From: Betaproteobacteria bacterium
Lineage (GTDB): Bacteria > Pseudomonadota > Gammaproteobacteria > Burkholderiales > Burkholderiaceae
Assembly (NCBI GenBank): GCA_018969885.1
Contig: JAGWXN010000238.1
Location: 1 to 5,209, forward strand
Reading direction: 5' to 3'
DNA: 5,209 nt
The notes below the pieces were generated by a model, which made no database searches, was not told the DNA's origin, and saw only the letters and a program-made list of their open reading frames with translations. Position 1 is the first letter of the stretch; each line of letters opens with the position of its first letter. A program made the translations under genes and the position numbers. This document shows, piece by piece, positions 1 through 5,209 of this stretch.

Positions 1-59
1 GGTAGCGATGATAGCGTTAAGCGGGGCCAATACCGGAACGGCCCGAAGCGGCGTCGCGA

Positions 60-89
60 TTGACACCCGTCTTGTGCCGCATCTAGTCT
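60..89 (+). promoter_or_regulatory. Possible sigma-70 promoter upstream of the Bug-family gene
   Basis: A perfect -35 hexamer TTGACA lies at 60-65. After an 18-base spacer comes TAGTCT at 84-89, which keeps only the T1, A2 and T6 positions of TATAAT. Transcription would begin near 96, leaving a leader of about 20 bases that contains the ribosome binding site AGAGGG at 106-111. The -35 is good and the -10 is weak, so this is a candidate only. The gene could instead be transcribed from outside the window. Confidence 0.35.
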
Positions 90-117
90 CGTCTCGTTTG
101 ATTCAAGAGGGCATCGT

Positions 118-1083
118 ATGAACCGCAGACACCTGATCCAGACCCTACCGCTACTCGCGCTGCCCGGCGCGCTCACTGCCCAGCCTGCGTGGCCAGATCG
201 ACCGGTTCGGCTGGTCGTGCCGTATCCGCCGGGTGCCTCCACCGACGCTCTGGGGCGCATGGTTGCGCAGAGGGTATCGGCCGCGATCGGTCAGCCGGTT
301 GTGGTTGAAAACCGCGCGGGTGCAAGCGGCATCATTGGCACCGAACATGTGGCCCGCGCCGCCCCTGACGGCTACACTTTTTTGCTAGGCACCGACTCCA
401 CGCATGCCTCCAGCACGCACATGACTGCGACGCCGAGCTATCACCCGATTCGCGACTTCACGCCGCTCACGCTTGCGGCTGCCAATCCGATCGTGCTGGT
501 CACCCACCCTGGTGTCCCGGCACGCACACTACCTGAGTTGGTTGAATGGCTACGCCGGAATCCGGACAAGGGCGGGTTTGGCAGCTCGGGAGCCGGGTCG
601 CCCCATCACCTGTCAGGCGAATTGCTGCGCGAGCGCTCGGGGGCGTCCTTTGTACACGTTCCCTACAAGGGCGGCGCGCCGGCGATTGCGGACCTGATTG
701 GTGGGCAGATCTCCATGGTGTTCGCAAGCGCGATCACCATTCTTCCGCATGTGCAGTCTGGTCGGCTTCGCGCCATTGCGGTGACCAGCGCCGCGCGCTA
801 TCCAGGCCTGCCGGATGTCGCGACGATTGCGGAAACATATGCTGGATTCGAGATGAGTTCATGGCTCGCGTTTTTCGCTCCTGCAAATCTGCCAGTTCCT
901 ATACAGACGAGGTTGAGCAGCGAGATTCGTCGTGCAATCTCAGACCAGGAAAGTCGAGACAAACTGGCAGCGGGAGGGCTCATTGTGGTGGCCAGCGATC
1001 CGGCTGAACTGGCCAGTGTGGTCGAACGCGAGTTTTCTGCCCGCGGGCGCCTGATTCGCGACGCTGGGCTGCGCGGGTCATGA
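118..1083 (+). CDS. Tripartite tricarboxylate transporter-type substrate-binding protein (Bug/TctC family)
   Basis: This 321-residue protein has the usual length and layout of the Bug/TctC family, periplasmic proteins that bind small carboxylates or related solutes, in some cases for delivery to a TctAB membrane pair. Residues 1-21 form a short export signal (NRR, then a Leu/Ala-rich core, cleavage likely after ALTA at 21); the twin arginine suggests Tat but the full Tat motif is not met. Family signatures follow in order: VPYPPGASTDALGR (34-47, substrate-binding loop; the common second Gly of PPGG is Ala here), VENRAGASG (63-71), APDGYT (82-87), a Gly/Ser stretch SGAGSPHHLSG (157-167), HVPYKGG (180-186) and SGRLRAIAVT (214-223) leading to LPDVATIAE (231-239). 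The start is supported by AGAGGG six bases before ATG. No tctA or tctB is present, which is normal for the many orphan Bug genes of Burkholderiales. The ligand cannot be told from the sequence. No intrinsic terminator follows the stop. Confidence 0.93.
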   Translation: MNRRHLIQTLPLLALPGALTAQPAWPDRPVRLVVPYPPGASTDALGRMVAQRVSAAIGQPVVVENRAGASGIIGTEHVARAAPDGYTFLLGTDSTHASSTHMTATPSYHPIRDFTPLTLAAANPIVLVTHPGVPARTLPELVEWLRRNPDKGGFGSSGAGSPHHLSGELLRERSGASFVHVPYKGGAPAIADLIGGQISMVFASAITILPHVQSGRLRAIAVTSAARYPGLPDVATIAETYAGFEMSSWLAFFAPANLPVPIQTRLSSEIRRAISDQESRDKLAAGGLIVVASDPAELASVVEREFSARGRLIRDAGLRGS

Positions 1084-1177
1084 TCGTGCTGATCGCATAG
1101 CATCATTCATCCAACATCTCTCGTGAGCGTGAGGAGTCAGGCTTTGATGAGCGCTCGACTGCGGTGATGCAGTTCAA

Positions 1178-1206
1178 TTGACAGCCGCGTGCGCCAGCGA
1201 TTTAAT
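1178..1206 (+). promoter_or_regulatory. Near-consensus sigma-70 promoter for the HU gene
   Basis: TTGACA (1178-1183, 6/6) and TTTAAT (1201-1206, 5/6) are separated by exactly 17 bases, the best-scoring promoter arrangement seen in the window. Transcription is predicted to start near 1212-1215, giving a leader of about 70 bases before the GTG at 1285. The -35 is embedded in an 8-base palindrome TCAATTGA (1174-1181), which could be incidental. An ATG at 1189 in frame with HU lies inside this promoter, upstream of the predicted transcript start, which argues against it being used. Confidence 0.75.
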
Positions 1207-1226
1207 ACGCGCTCATTTTTTTTCCG

Positions 1227-1262
1227 CGTCGGCACGCAGCTTTTCTGCGGCCGGCGTTTTTT
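1227..1262 (+). terminator. Terminator-like hairpin with U-tract inside the HU leader
   Basis: The left arm 1227-1239 pairs with the right arm 1245-1256 around the loop CTTTT (1240-1244), giving 12 base pairs with a single bulged A at 1234 and one G-U pair. Six Ts follow directly (1257-1262). This is the form of a Rho-independent terminator on the + strand; the opposite strand has no T-run after the stem, so it is not bidirectional. It lies between the HU promoter and the HU start codon, so any transcript from that promoter must pass it to express HU. It could be an attenuator, the 3' end of a short RNA, or a terminator for upstream transcription. The structure is seen; the function is inferred. 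Confidence 0.6.
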
Positions 1263-1272
1263 ATCGTGTGAC

Positions 1273-1278
1273 AAGGGG
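1273..1278 (+). promoter_or_regulatory. Ribosome binding site that fixes the HU start
   Basis: AAGGGG lies six bases before the GTG at 1285. It selects this GTG over the in-frame ATG at 1189, which would add 32 residues unlike any HU and would lie upstream of the predicted transcript start. Confidence 0.8.
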
Positions 1279-1284
1279 ACCATA

Positions 1285-1557
1285 GTGAACAAGAACGAAC
1301 TGATCGAGCACATCGCAAAACAAGCCGACATCTCCAAAGCAGCGGCAGGCCGCTCGCTCGATGCGCTGATCGGTGCGGTCCGTACCACGCTCAAGAAGGG
1401 CGGTACCGTGACCCTGGTGGGATTCGGCACGTTTGCAGTGGGTAAGCGTGCTGCGCGCACCGGGCGGAATCCGCGAACCGGCGCCGCCATCAAGATCAAG
1501 AAGGCCAATGTGCCGAAGTTTCGTCCTGGCAAAGCCCTCAAAGACGCGATCAACTGA
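1285..1557 (+). CDS. hupB: HU family DNA-binding protein (HU-beta type)
   Basis: HU is a small dimeric nucleoid protein that bends DNA with little sequence preference. The product is 90 residues, exactly the usual length. It begins [12 protein letters not shown] after a GTG start and has the two N-terminal helices (about 3-38), the core GFGTF (46-50), the DNA-embracing beta-arm with RNPRTG (61-66; Pro63 is the residue that intercalates between bases) and the closing [12 protein letters not shown] (79-90). The family is certain. Assignment to hupB rather than hupA rests mainly on ppiD lying downstream, as in E. coli. It has its own promoter at 1178-1206 and a hairpin in its leader. The canonical upstream neighbour lon is not in view; a Bug-family gene precedes it instead. 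Confidence 0.96.
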   Translation: MNKNELIEHIAKQADISKAAAGRSLDALIGAVRTTLKKGGTVTLVGFGTFAVGKRAARTGRNPRTGAAIKIKKANVPKFRPGKALKDAIN

Positions 1558-1572
1558 ACAGGATCAAATCTC

Positions 1573-1616
1573 GAGAGCGCGTGGGTACGATTCGGTTTGC
1601 GGTGCTCTTATCTTTT
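1573..1616 (+). terminator. Weak candidate terminator after the HU gene
   Basis: Bases 1573-1580 can pair with 1602-1609 (8 base pairs including two G-U pairs) around a 21-base loop, followed by the T-rich stretch TATCTTTT. The large loop and interrupted T-run make it poor as an intrinsic terminator. It also overlaps the -35 region of the tRNA promoter, so HU transcripts may simply run into the tRNA genes. Confidence 0.25.
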
Positions 1617-1625
1617 CCCTATAAT
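1597..1625 (+). promoter_or_regulatory. Promoter of the tRNA-Val/tRNA-Asp unit
   Basis: A perfect -10 hexamer TATAAT (1620-1625) stands 17 bases after TTGCGG (1597-1602, which keeps the TTG of the -35 consensus). The start point would be near 1631-1633, about ten bases before the mature 5' end of tRNA-Val. The bases just after the -10 are CTCGG, moderately GC-rich as is common for stable-RNA promoters under stringent control; that regulation is inferred. Confidence 0.7.
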
Positions 1626-1642
1626 CTCGGTTTTGCTCGACC

Positions 1643-1718
1643 GGGTGCTTAGCTCAGTTGGTAGAGCGGCGCCCTTACAAGGCGTAGGTCGGGAGTTCGA
1701 GCCTCTCAGCACCCACCA
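1643..1718 (+). tRNA. tRNA-Val, anticodon UAC
   Basis: A 76-base cloverleaf folds fully. The acceptor stem is GGGTGCT (1643-1649) with AGCACCC (1708-1714). The D stem is GCTC/GAGC and the anticodon stem is GCGCC/GGCGT. The anticodon loop CTTACAA puts TAC at 1676-1678. The T stem is GGGAG/CTCTC with a TTCGAGC loop, the discriminator base is A1715, and CCA is encoded at 1716-1718. The anticodon UAC reads valine codons. It is the first gene of a two-tRNA unit. Confidence 0.97.
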
Positions 1719-1750
1719 GGTCTTGACGTTTTGCGGTTGAGTCAGGATGT

Positions 1751-1791
1751 TGTCTGCGGGCGAAGTGGTTCGCCGGGTCGTCTTGCAGACA
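1751..1791 (+). other. Structured spacer between the two tRNAs
   Basis: Within the 88-base tRNA spacer, TGTCTGC (1751-1757) pairs perfectly with GCAGACA (1785-1791). Inside this, GGCGAA (1759-1764) pairs with TTCGCC (1769-1774) around a GTGG loop, leaving a 10-base single-stranded side at 1775-1784. No T-run follows, so it is not a terminator. A role in processing of the dicistronic precursor is possible but inferred. No gene is seen in the spacer. Confidence 0.45.
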
Positions 1792-1806
1792 CTGTAAGCA
1801 GTACCA

Positions 1807-1883
1807 GGAGTGGTAGTTCAGTCGGTTAGAATACCGGCCTGTCACGCCGGGGGTCGCGGGTTCGAGTCCCGTCCACTCCGCCA
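1807..1883 (+). tRNA. tRNA-Asp, anticodon GUC
   Basis: A 77-base cloverleaf is complete. The acceptor stem is GGAGTGG (1807-1813) with CCACTCC (1873-1879). The anticodon stem is CCGGC/GCCGG and the loop CTGTCAC places GTC at 1841-1843. The T arm carries GGTTCGAGTCC, the discriminator is G1880, and CCA is encoded at 1881-1883. It is the second gene of the unit with tRNA-Val and is followed seven bases later by an intrinsic terminator. Confidence 0.97.
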
Positions 1884-1889
1884 AGTCCC

Positions 1890-1920
1890 GAGGGCGAACG
1901 AAAGTTCGCCCTCTTTTTTT
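1890..1920 (+). terminator. Intrinsic terminator of the tRNA unit
   Basis: GAGGGCGAAC (1890-1899) pairs perfectly with GTTCGCCCTC (1904-1913) around a GAAA tetraloop, and seven Ts follow at 1914-1920. This is a textbook Rho-independent terminator. It separates the tRNA genes from ppiD. Confidence 0.93.
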
Positions 1921-1959
1921 GCCTTACATTCTTGTCGCCACCGGCGATCGGACGAAACC

Positions 1960-3879
1960 ATGTTCGATTCGGTTCGCAAGCATCAGCGAATTCTGCTATT
2001 CATCATTGTCGTTCTGATCTTCCCTGCGTTCGCCTTCTTTGGCATCCAGGGCTATGACCGGATGTTCTCCGATGGCGACAACCTGGCGCGAGTCGACGGT
2101 GAGCCTGTCACGCGCTCGGAGTTCGAGCAGGCGCAGCGCGAGCAGTTCGACCGCATCCGGCAGATGTTTGGTGCTGCGGTGGATCCTCAGATGTTCGATA
2201 CGCCCGCTGCGCGGCGCGATATCCTCGAGGGTCTGATCGATCAGCGCGTTCTCGCCGTGCATGCGCGCGATCGCAAAATCGTCGTAAGCGACGATAGATT
2301 GCGTGAAGCGATTCTTGCCTTGCCAGGACTCACGCGCCCTGATGGCAGCTTCGACATCGAGCGTTACCGAGCTTATGTGAACGCTCGGGGTCGGAGCGAG
2401 CCTTATTTTGAATCGGAGCTGCGCCGAGATGTGGCCATGCGGGAAATTCCCGACGCCTTGTCCCAATCGGCCATTGTCCCGCTAGCACTCCTCAAACGGC
2501 TTGCGACGCTGTTGTCTGAGGTTCGCGAAGTGGCCGAGCTTGGGTTCAAGCCTGCAGACTTCGCAGGCAAGGTGCAGCCCGACGATGCACAGCTGCGAAA
2601 GTTCTACGACGATCAACCGGCGGCCTTTCAGATGCCTGAGACCGCTACGGTGCAATACGTCGTGCTCGATGCGGACGCGCTCGCCTCTCGCATCAGCATC
2701 CCCGAGGCAGATGTCGCGGCCTTTTACGAACAGAATCGGAAGCGCTACAGCTTGCCTGAGGAGCGGCGTGCTCGGCATATTTTGCTGCGCCTGTCGCCCG
2801 ATGCATCCAAGGCAGATCGTGACGCCGCGCAGGCGCGTGCTGCTGACCTGCTCGCTCGCTTGAAGAAGGGCGCGAAATTTGAGGATCTCGCCCGTGCGGA
2901 GTCTCAGGACCCGGGCTCTGCGCGACAGGGCGGCGACCTCGATTTCTTCACCCGCGAGATGATGACATCGGCCTTCGCCGACGCTGCCTTCACCGCCGCG
3001 AAGGGCGCGGTAATTGGTCCCGTGGAAACCGAGTTTGGCTTACACCTCATCGAGGTCACTGACATTCGCCCCTCACGGGGCCGCACCCTTGCTGAGGCAA
3101 GAGACGAAATTCTTGCTGAAGTTCGGCGCACGCAGGCTTCGCGCAAGCTCGCCGAAGACGCCGATGCCTTCGGCAACCTCGTCTACGAGCAGCCTGACAC
3201 CCTCCAACCTGCCGCTGAGCGCTTCGGACTCAAGCTCGAACAAGCGGTTGGTGTCGGTCGCAGCGGTCTGGCGACGTTGCCGCGTGAGCATCCACTCAAT
3301 CATCCGCGATTGCTCGCGGCACTCTTCGCCCGCGATTCGATCGCTTCGCGGCGCAATACCGAAGCGGTCGATGCTGGCGGGGGCCGAATCATCGCTGCAC
3401 GCATTGTTGATCATCAACCAGTGCGACAGAAGCCCTTCGAAGAAGTACGCGATGACGTCCGTCAGGCCATTGTTCGAGATGAATCCAAGAAGCTTGCAGT
3501 TCGGGCTGGCGAGGAGCGGCTGAAAGCGTTGCGCGAGGGCGCAGGGCGCGAAGGATTTTCCGCCGTGCAGGAGTTGACCCGCACCACGCAAGGGCCCGTG
3601 CCCGCGCCCGCCATGGATGCAATTTTCAAGGCTGGGGTCGCGAAGCTGCCCTCGGTGGTTGGCGTCGATCTCGGTGAGCAGGGATACGCGATTTACGAAA
3701 TCCGCAAGGTGACGCAGGCGAGTGCCGAGGCGGTTGAAAAGCGCGCCGCCGAGCTGCGGGCGCAGCTCGAGCAGCTGACCGCTCAACAGGACGTCGCAGA
3801 TTTCCTTGAGGCGCGAAAAGCACGCGCCGACATCACACGCTCACTGTCACGACTCGGTGGTAGTGCCGGTCAGCAGTAA
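1960..3879 (+). CDS. ppiD: Periplasmic folding chaperone PpiD (SurA-N / parvulin domain, membrane-anchored)
   Basis: PpiD is an inner-membrane-anchored periplasmic chaperone that acts near the SecYEG translocon on newly exported proteins. The product is 639 residues (623 in E. coli). It has a short cytoplasmic tail MFDSVRKHQR, one transmembrane segment (about 11-29), a SurA-like chaperone region (about 40-230) and a parvulin domain (about 266-371) with ARHILL (271-276), GGDLDFF (324-330) and FGLHLIEV (359-366). A C-terminal half of PpiD type ends in a charged helix (about 585-625). The E. coli parvulin domain is regarded as having little or no isomerase activity; activity here cannot be judged. 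I chose ATG 1960 because it begins the canonical anchor; the open frame reaches back to 1810 but there it only translates tRNA-Asp and the terminator. The Shine-Dalgarno is weak (CGGACGA) and a 5-bp hairpin (1935-1947) precedes it. Its end overlaps the convergent selU gene. Confidence 0.95.
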   Translation: MFDSVRKHQRILLFIIVVLIFPAFAFFGIQGYDRMFSDGDNLARVDGEPVTRSEFEQAQREQFDRIRQMFGAAVDPQMFDTPAARRDILEGLIDQRVLAVHARDRKIVVSDDRLREAILALPGLTRPDGSFDIERYRAYVNARGRSEPYFESELRRDVAMREIPDALSQSAIVPLALLKRLATLLSEVREVAELGFKPADFAGKVQPDDAQLRKFYDDQPAAFQMPETATVQYVVLDADALASRISIPEADVAAFYEQNRKRYSLPEERRARHILLRLSPDASKADRDAAQARAADLLARLKKGAKFEDLARAESQDPGSARQGGDLDFFTREMMTSAFADAAFTAAKGAVIGPVETEFGLHLIEVTDIRPSRGRTLAEARDEILAEVRRTQASRKLAEDADAFGNLVYEQPDTLQPAAERFGLKLEQAVGVGRSGLATLPREHPLNHPRLLAALFARDSIASRRNTEAVDAGGGRIIAARIVDHQPVRQKPFEEVRDDVRQAIVRDESKKLAVRAGEERLKALREGAGREGFSAVQELTRTTQGPVPAPAMDAIFKAGVAKLPSVVGVDLGEQGYAIYEIRKVTQASAEAVEKRAAELRAQLEQLTAQQDVADFLEARKARADITRSLSRLGGSAGQQ

Positions 3880-4920
3880 GGTTGCTACCTCGTCGATCGC
3901 GGCGGCATGGGTCGGGTCTAGCCTGAACAGCCGTGCCTCATTTAAGCGCGTGAAGTTGCGGTTCATTGAACGGTCGTAGGTTGGGTCGTAGTGTTCATCC
4001 AGCAGACACTGCACTAATTCTTTGAACCGGCCAGCATTGAGCAGGGCGCGCCACGCTTCAATGGTGTCGCGTCCATGGACCTCGGTGAGTCGATTCAGTT
4101 GTGCGTCGAGGGAGTCGGGCTGCTCGATGAAATGGCTGTACTGGTCGATCAGCAGTTGGCTGCGTTGGTCGAGCTCTGCCTCCAGCACAGCGCAAGTCGC
4201 CTGTCTGATCGCAACCGTCAGCGTCTCAGGCAAATGACACGTGCCGATACGACGGCTTTCCGACTCAACAAACACGGGTTGTTTAGGGTCGAATTTCGAC
4301 AGCTTTTCCCATAGCAGGGTTTCGAACTGACGCTGGCCAGGCTGTGGTTCGCCAGGCATTCGCCCCAGCACTGATCCGCGATGACGCGCGACCGCCTCCA
4401 GATCGAGTACCTGCGCGCCCCGCGCAGCGAGCGCATTCAGGAGCAGGCTTTTGCCGCAACCGGTTCTTCCGGCGATGACGTGGAATTGAAGTGTGGGAGG
4501 GAGTCTCTCGAGATCGTCGATCACGCGGTGCCGGAATGCCTTATATCCACCCTCAAGAAGGCTCACCCGCCAACCGATCCGGGACAGAACAGTTGCAAGC
4601 GCACCGGAGCGGTTTCCCCCACGCCAGCAGTAAATCAAGGGACGCCATTCCCGCGGCCGGTCGGCGAGTTGGTTCTCAAGCAGATGGGCGATATTACGGG
4701 CCACCATGGCCGCGCCGACCCGCTTTGCAATAAACCCCGACTCGTTGCGATAAAGCGTGCCGACCTCTGCGCGCTCGGCATCACTGAGGACCGGAGCGCT
4801 GATCGCACGCGGGAGTCGGTCTTGCGAGAACTCGCCGGGGCTACGCGCGTCGAGGATGTCGTCAAACTCGTGGATCCGGGACAGCGCCTCGTCCACCGTA
4901 AGGATGTCAGGCGCTTTCAT
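3847..4920 (-). CDS. selU: tRNA 2-selenouridine synthase (MnmH / SelU / YbbB)
   Basis: The enzyme replaces sulfur of 2-thiouridine at wobble position 34 of certain tRNAs by selenium, through a geranylated intermediate and selenophosphate made by SelD. The product is 357 residues (364 in E. coli). The N-terminal rhodanese domain (about 5-130) has DILDARSPGEF (21-31), the active-site loop YCWRGGNRSG with Cys98 (97-106; corresponds to Cys97 of E. coli) and EGGYKAFR (123-130). The C-terminal P-loop domain has the Walker A motif GRTGCGKS (151-158), then HRGSVLG (180-186) and VESESRRIG (218-226). All key residues are present, so it looks functional. The start ATG has AAGGGG eight bases upstream. 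No selD is in the window; its presence elsewhere is expected. It converges on ppiD with a 33-base overlap and diverges from the DUF1178 gene. Confidence 0.96.
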   Translation of the reverse strand: MKAPDILTVDEALSRIHEFDDILDARSPGEFSQDRLPRAISAPVLSDAERAEVGTLYRNESGFIAKRVGAAMVARNIAHLLENQLADRPREWRPLIYCWRGGNRSGALATVLSRIGWRVSLLEGGYKAFRHRVIDDLERLPPTLQFHVIAGRTGCGKSLLLNALAARGAQVLDLEAVARHRGSVLGRMPGEPQPGQRQFETLLWEKLSKFDPKQPVFVESESRRIGTCHLPETLTVAIRQATCAVLEAELDQRSQLLIDQYSHFIEQPDSLDAQLNRLTEVHGRDTIEAWRALLNAGRFKELVQCLLDEHYDPTYDRSMNRNFTRLNEARLFRLDPTHAAAIDEVATLLLTGTTTES

Positions 4921-4928
4921 CGTGCAAA

Positions 4929-4934
4929 CCCCTT
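4929..4934 (-). promoter_or_regulatory. Ribosome binding site of selU
   Basis: On the minus strand AAGGGG lies eight bases before the selU ATG (4920), supporting that start. Its first base pair (4934) is shared with the first position of the candidate -10 hexamer (4934-4939) facing the DUF1178 gene, so signals for the two divergent genes abut within a 26-base gap. Confidence 0.75.
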
Positions 4935-4939
4935 ACAAT
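4934..4939 (+). promoter_or_regulatory. Possible -10 element for the DUF1178 gene
   Basis: TACAAT matches TATAAT at 5 of 6 positions and stands eight bases before ATG 4947. No convincing -35 is seen 16-18 bases upstream. If used, transcription would start at or next to the A of the start codon. The claim is tentative. Confidence 0.3.
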
Positions 4940-4946
4940 CGGCTAC

Positions 4947-5209
4947 ATGAAAGTCTTTGATCTCTGTTGCGAGGCCGACCACCGTTTCGAAGGCTGGTTT
5001 GCTTCGGAAGCCGAATACGAACGGCAAATCGCCGAGTCGCTCGTGGAGTGTCCGTTTTGCAGCAGCCGCTCGCTTCGCAAAATGCTCTCCGCGCCGCGTC
5101 TGAATCTGTCTCACAGCCAGGCTGAGCGCACGGCGGCCGACCCCGCAGCGCATTCGTCGCAAATGGCCCGCGAACAGATCCAGGCGATGTGGATGCACAT
5201 GGCGCTCCG
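4947..5209 (+). CDS. DUF1178 family protein, 5' part (truncated by window edge)
   Basis: The frame opens at ATG 4947 and remains open for 87 codons to the window edge, so only the N-terminal part is visible. It begins MKVFDLCCEADHRFEGWF and continues with VECPFC (33-38) and SAPRLNLS (48-55), the recognisable signature of DUF1178, a family of small bacterial proteins of unknown function (about 150 residues as I recall). Cys7 or Cys8, His12, Cys35 and Cys38 resemble a zinc-ribbon-like metal site; that is inference. A variable Ala/Ser-rich linker (about 56-72) follows. No Shine-Dalgarno is visible before the ATG. It is divergent from selU, 26 bases apart. Function is not known. Confidence 0.88.
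   Translation, partial: MKVFDLCCEADHRFEGWFASEAEYERQIAESLVECPFCSSRSLRKMLSAPRLNLSHSQAERTAADPAAHSSQMAREQIQAMWMHMAL

Noticed and set aside
1149..1156. Palindrome GAGCGCTC upstream of the HU promoter
   Set aside because: An isolated 8-base palindrome is expected by chance at this GC and there is no second copy suggesting an operator; GCGCTC recurs at 1209-1214 but not as a palindrome.
1189..1284. ATG start adding 32 residues to HU
   Set aside because: The ATG lies within the promoter spacer and the extension reads through the leader hairpin; the GTG at 1285 has a good ribosome binding site and gives the standard 90-residue HU.
1137..1553. 138-residue minus-strand open frame opposite HU
   Set aside because: Shadow of the HU gene and its leader; low-complexity peptide without family features.
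1675..1884. 69-residue open frame on the minus strand across the tRNA region
   Set aside because: It is the antisense translation of the two tRNA genes; peptides ending like ERLELPTYAL and containing EWTGLEPATPG are well-known spurious annotations.
1810..1959. N-terminal extension of ppiD by 50 codons
   Set aside because: It translates tRNA-Asp and the terminator; the typical PpiD N-terminus MFDSVRKHQR begins at 1960.
3073..3786. 237-residue minus-strand open frame inside ppiD
   Set aside because: A shadow frame caused by GC-rich codon usage in a well-conserved gene; no recognisable domain and no start signals.
4381..4950. 189-residue plus-strand open frame opposite selU
   Set aside because: Antisense shadow of selU; the peptide has no recognisable motifs while selU has all its family motifs.

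Overview
The window reads as ordinary chromosome from a moderately GC-rich betaproteobacterium, most likely Burkholderiales. The grounds are an orphan Bug/TctC-type periplasmic binding protein (a family greatly expanded in that order), the gene order hupB - tRNA-Val - tRNA-Asp - ppiD, and the forms of MnmH/SelU and the DUF1178 protein. hupB followed by ppiD is also the order in E. coli (clpP-clpX-lon-hupB-ppiD), so this is a conserved core locus. The taxonomic call is inference from gene content.

Layout, left to right. Bases 1-117 hold no gene I can name; they contain a possible promoter and the ribosome binding site of the first gene. Bases 118-1083 (+) encode the tricarboxylate-transporter-type solute-binding protein. 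The 201-base gap to the HU gene holds a near-consensus sigma-70 promoter followed by a terminator-like hairpin with a U-tract inside the HU leader. Bases 1285-1557 (+) encode the 90-residue HU protein from a GTG start. A short gap carries a second near-consensus promoter, which drives tRNA-Val(UAC) at 1643-1718 and tRNA-Asp(GUC) at 1807-1883. The structured 88-base spacer between the tRNAs contains no gene. A perfect 10-bp intrinsic terminator closes the tRNA unit. Bases 1960-3879 (+) encode the membrane-anchored periplasmic chaperone PpiD (639 residues). Bases 3847-4920 (-) encode tRNA 2-selenouridine synthase MnmH/SelU, convergent with ppiD and overlapping its end by 33 bases. Bases 4947-5209 (+) are the start of a DUF1178 protein that runs off the right edge; it is divergent from selU across a 26-base gap.

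HU (nucleoid structure), the tRNAs and MnmH (wobble-base modification of certain tRNAs) and PpiD (folding of exported proteins at the Sec translocon) are housekeeping functions. I see no mobile element, CRISPR array, phage gene or new multi-gene system. The most notable signal is the terminator-like hairpin between the HU promoter and the HU start codon, which could be an attenuator or the 3' end of a roughly 50-nt RNA. Lesser points are the structured tRNA spacer, the lack of an obvious ppiD promoter, the ppiD/selU tail overlap, and a possible leaderless start for the DUF1178 gene.
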